Assembly (NCBI GenBank): GCA_938015295.1
Contig: CALLQB010000008.1
Location: 62,001-126,000, forward strand
Direction of reading: 5' to 3'
DNA from: an uncultured Acidimicrobiales bacterium
GTDB lineage: Bacteria > Actinomycetota > Acidimicrobiia > Acidimicrobiales > SHLQ01
DNA length: 64,000 nucleotides
Shown here: in pieces, positions 63,576 through 64,000 of the stretch
Numbering within the stretch: the first letter of the stretch is position 1
Layout: each line of letters begins with the position of its first letter
Notes under the pieces: model-generated
Database searches by the model: none
Seen by the model: the letters and a program-made list of their open reading frames with translations, nothing else
Told to the model about the DNA's origin: nothing
Translations under genes and position numbers: made by a program

Positions 63576-64000
63576 ATGGTTGATACAGCACTGCTTTCCG
63601 AGACCTCTCTATTTGCCAATCTTGATGAAGAGCTTCTCGCTCCCATCATCGCAGCAGCGACCGACCGTTCGCTGCGTCGCGGCGACGTGATCTTCGAGGA
63701 GAACGACGAACCCGACGCGCTCTACGTCATGACCGATGGCCGGGTAGCTATCGCCAACCGGTCGATCGATGGACGCGAGTCGGTTGTCGCACTCATGGAG
63801 CAAGGCGACCTTTTCGGCGAGATGGGGCTCTTCGACGGCATCGGTCGATCAGCTGAAGCACGAGCCCTTGAGCGGTCGAACATCATCGCGATTCCGTATG
63901 AGCCTGTTCGGGCGCTGTATGAGGAAAACCCCACGCTGCTGTGGCGAGTTGTTTCAATGCTCGCTGGCAGGCTCCGCAATATGGACGAAGCGCTTGCCGA
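63576..64000 (+). CDS. Crp/Fnr-family regulator with cyclic-nucleotide-binding domain (3' end outside window)
   Basis: The frame runs off the window end; about 141 residues are visible. They form a cNMP-binding beta-roll: LFANLDEELLAPIIAAATDR, SLRRGDVIFEENDEPDALYV, MTDGRVAIANRSIDGRESVV, and the phosphate-binding cassette GEMGLFDGIGRSAEARALE. A C-helix region (ALYEENPTLLWRVVSMLAGR) follows; the DNA-binding part would lie beyond the window. ATG 63576 is preferred (GAAGG 5 nt upstream, TAGCAT 10 nt upstream); ATG 63564 in the same frame is possible. Confidence 0.85.
   Translation, partial: MVDTALLSETSLFANLDEELLAPIIAAATDRSLRRGDVIFEENDEPDALYVMTDGRVAIANRSIDGRESVVALMEQGDLFGEMGLFDGIGRSAEARALERSNIIAIPYEPVRALYEENPTLLWRVVSMLAGRLRNMDEALA

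Overview
The window is a visibly GC-rich bacterial chromosome segment with dense, short-gapped genes and no mobile elements. Several traits point to a free-living, aerobic member of the Actinomycetota, most likely an Acidimicrobiia-like lineage: a DUF3263 protein paired with a LytR_C protein, a PAC2 protein, a monomeric NADP isocitrate dehydrogenase, a HemQ-type coproheme decarboxylase, a GlnR-like box before amtB, and very many start codons lying 6-8 nt after a TANNNT -10 box (leaderless mRNAs). The class-level assignment is inference; no rRNA gene is present.

Layout. 1-9.4 kb: the 3' part of a GH2 glycosidase, the sdhCAB operon, an alpha/beta hydrolase divergent from a DUF368 polyprenyl-phosphate transporter, an unknown protein divergent from an SCP2-like protein, and an Fpg/Nei glycosylase. 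9.4-19 kb: a secreted helical protein, malate dehydrogenase, a heterodimeric ABC exporter, isocitrate dehydrogenase, FolD and a rhomboid protease. 19-28 kb: a secreted sugar dehydrogenase, purN-purH, a lipoprotein amidase, sucCD, a degenerate Rieske-like membrane protein and PlsC. 28-37 kb: a ROK kinase, IolB, a GNAT acetyltransferase, a PAC2 protein, a large RTX/thrombospondin-repeat protein, GlnD, a Nudix hydrolase and a monoglyceride-lipase-like hydrolase. 37-46 kb: AmtB with a GlnR-like operator, a LarE operon with two small unknown genes, a PAS-AraC regulator divergent from putA, and a DUF3179 lipoprotein. 46-53 kb: a branched-chain/amide amino-acid ABC importer (livHMGF, with livK nearby on the other strand) flanking a DeoR regulator/Nudix divergent pair. 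53-64 kb: fdhD-hemQ-(VOC+cupin), groEL with a CIRCE element, an orphan receiver, glycerate kinase, LytR_C/DUF3263, tRNA-Thr(UGU), a class II aldolase, and rlmB-ispF-ispD divergent from a Crp/Fnr regulator cut by the window end.

How the genes fit together. Four TCA-cycle functions (sdhCAB, mdh, icd, sucCD) sit within 26 kb. Amino-acid supply and use is the second theme: a Liv importer, bifunctional PutA under a probable dedicated regulator, and ammonium uptake (AmtB) with the PII uridylyltransferase GlnD, although no PII gene is visible.

The most unusual signals are regulatory. At two divergent gene pairs the two -10 boxes overlap and share a single TA step. At one of them the downstream gene is preceded by an eight-codon leaderless ORF whose stop overlaps its start. 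Protein-level oddities are a LivH permease with an exported beta-sandwich domain at its N-terminus, a Rieske-like domain that has lost its histidine ligands, and a VOC+cupin fusion tied to hemQ and fdhD.
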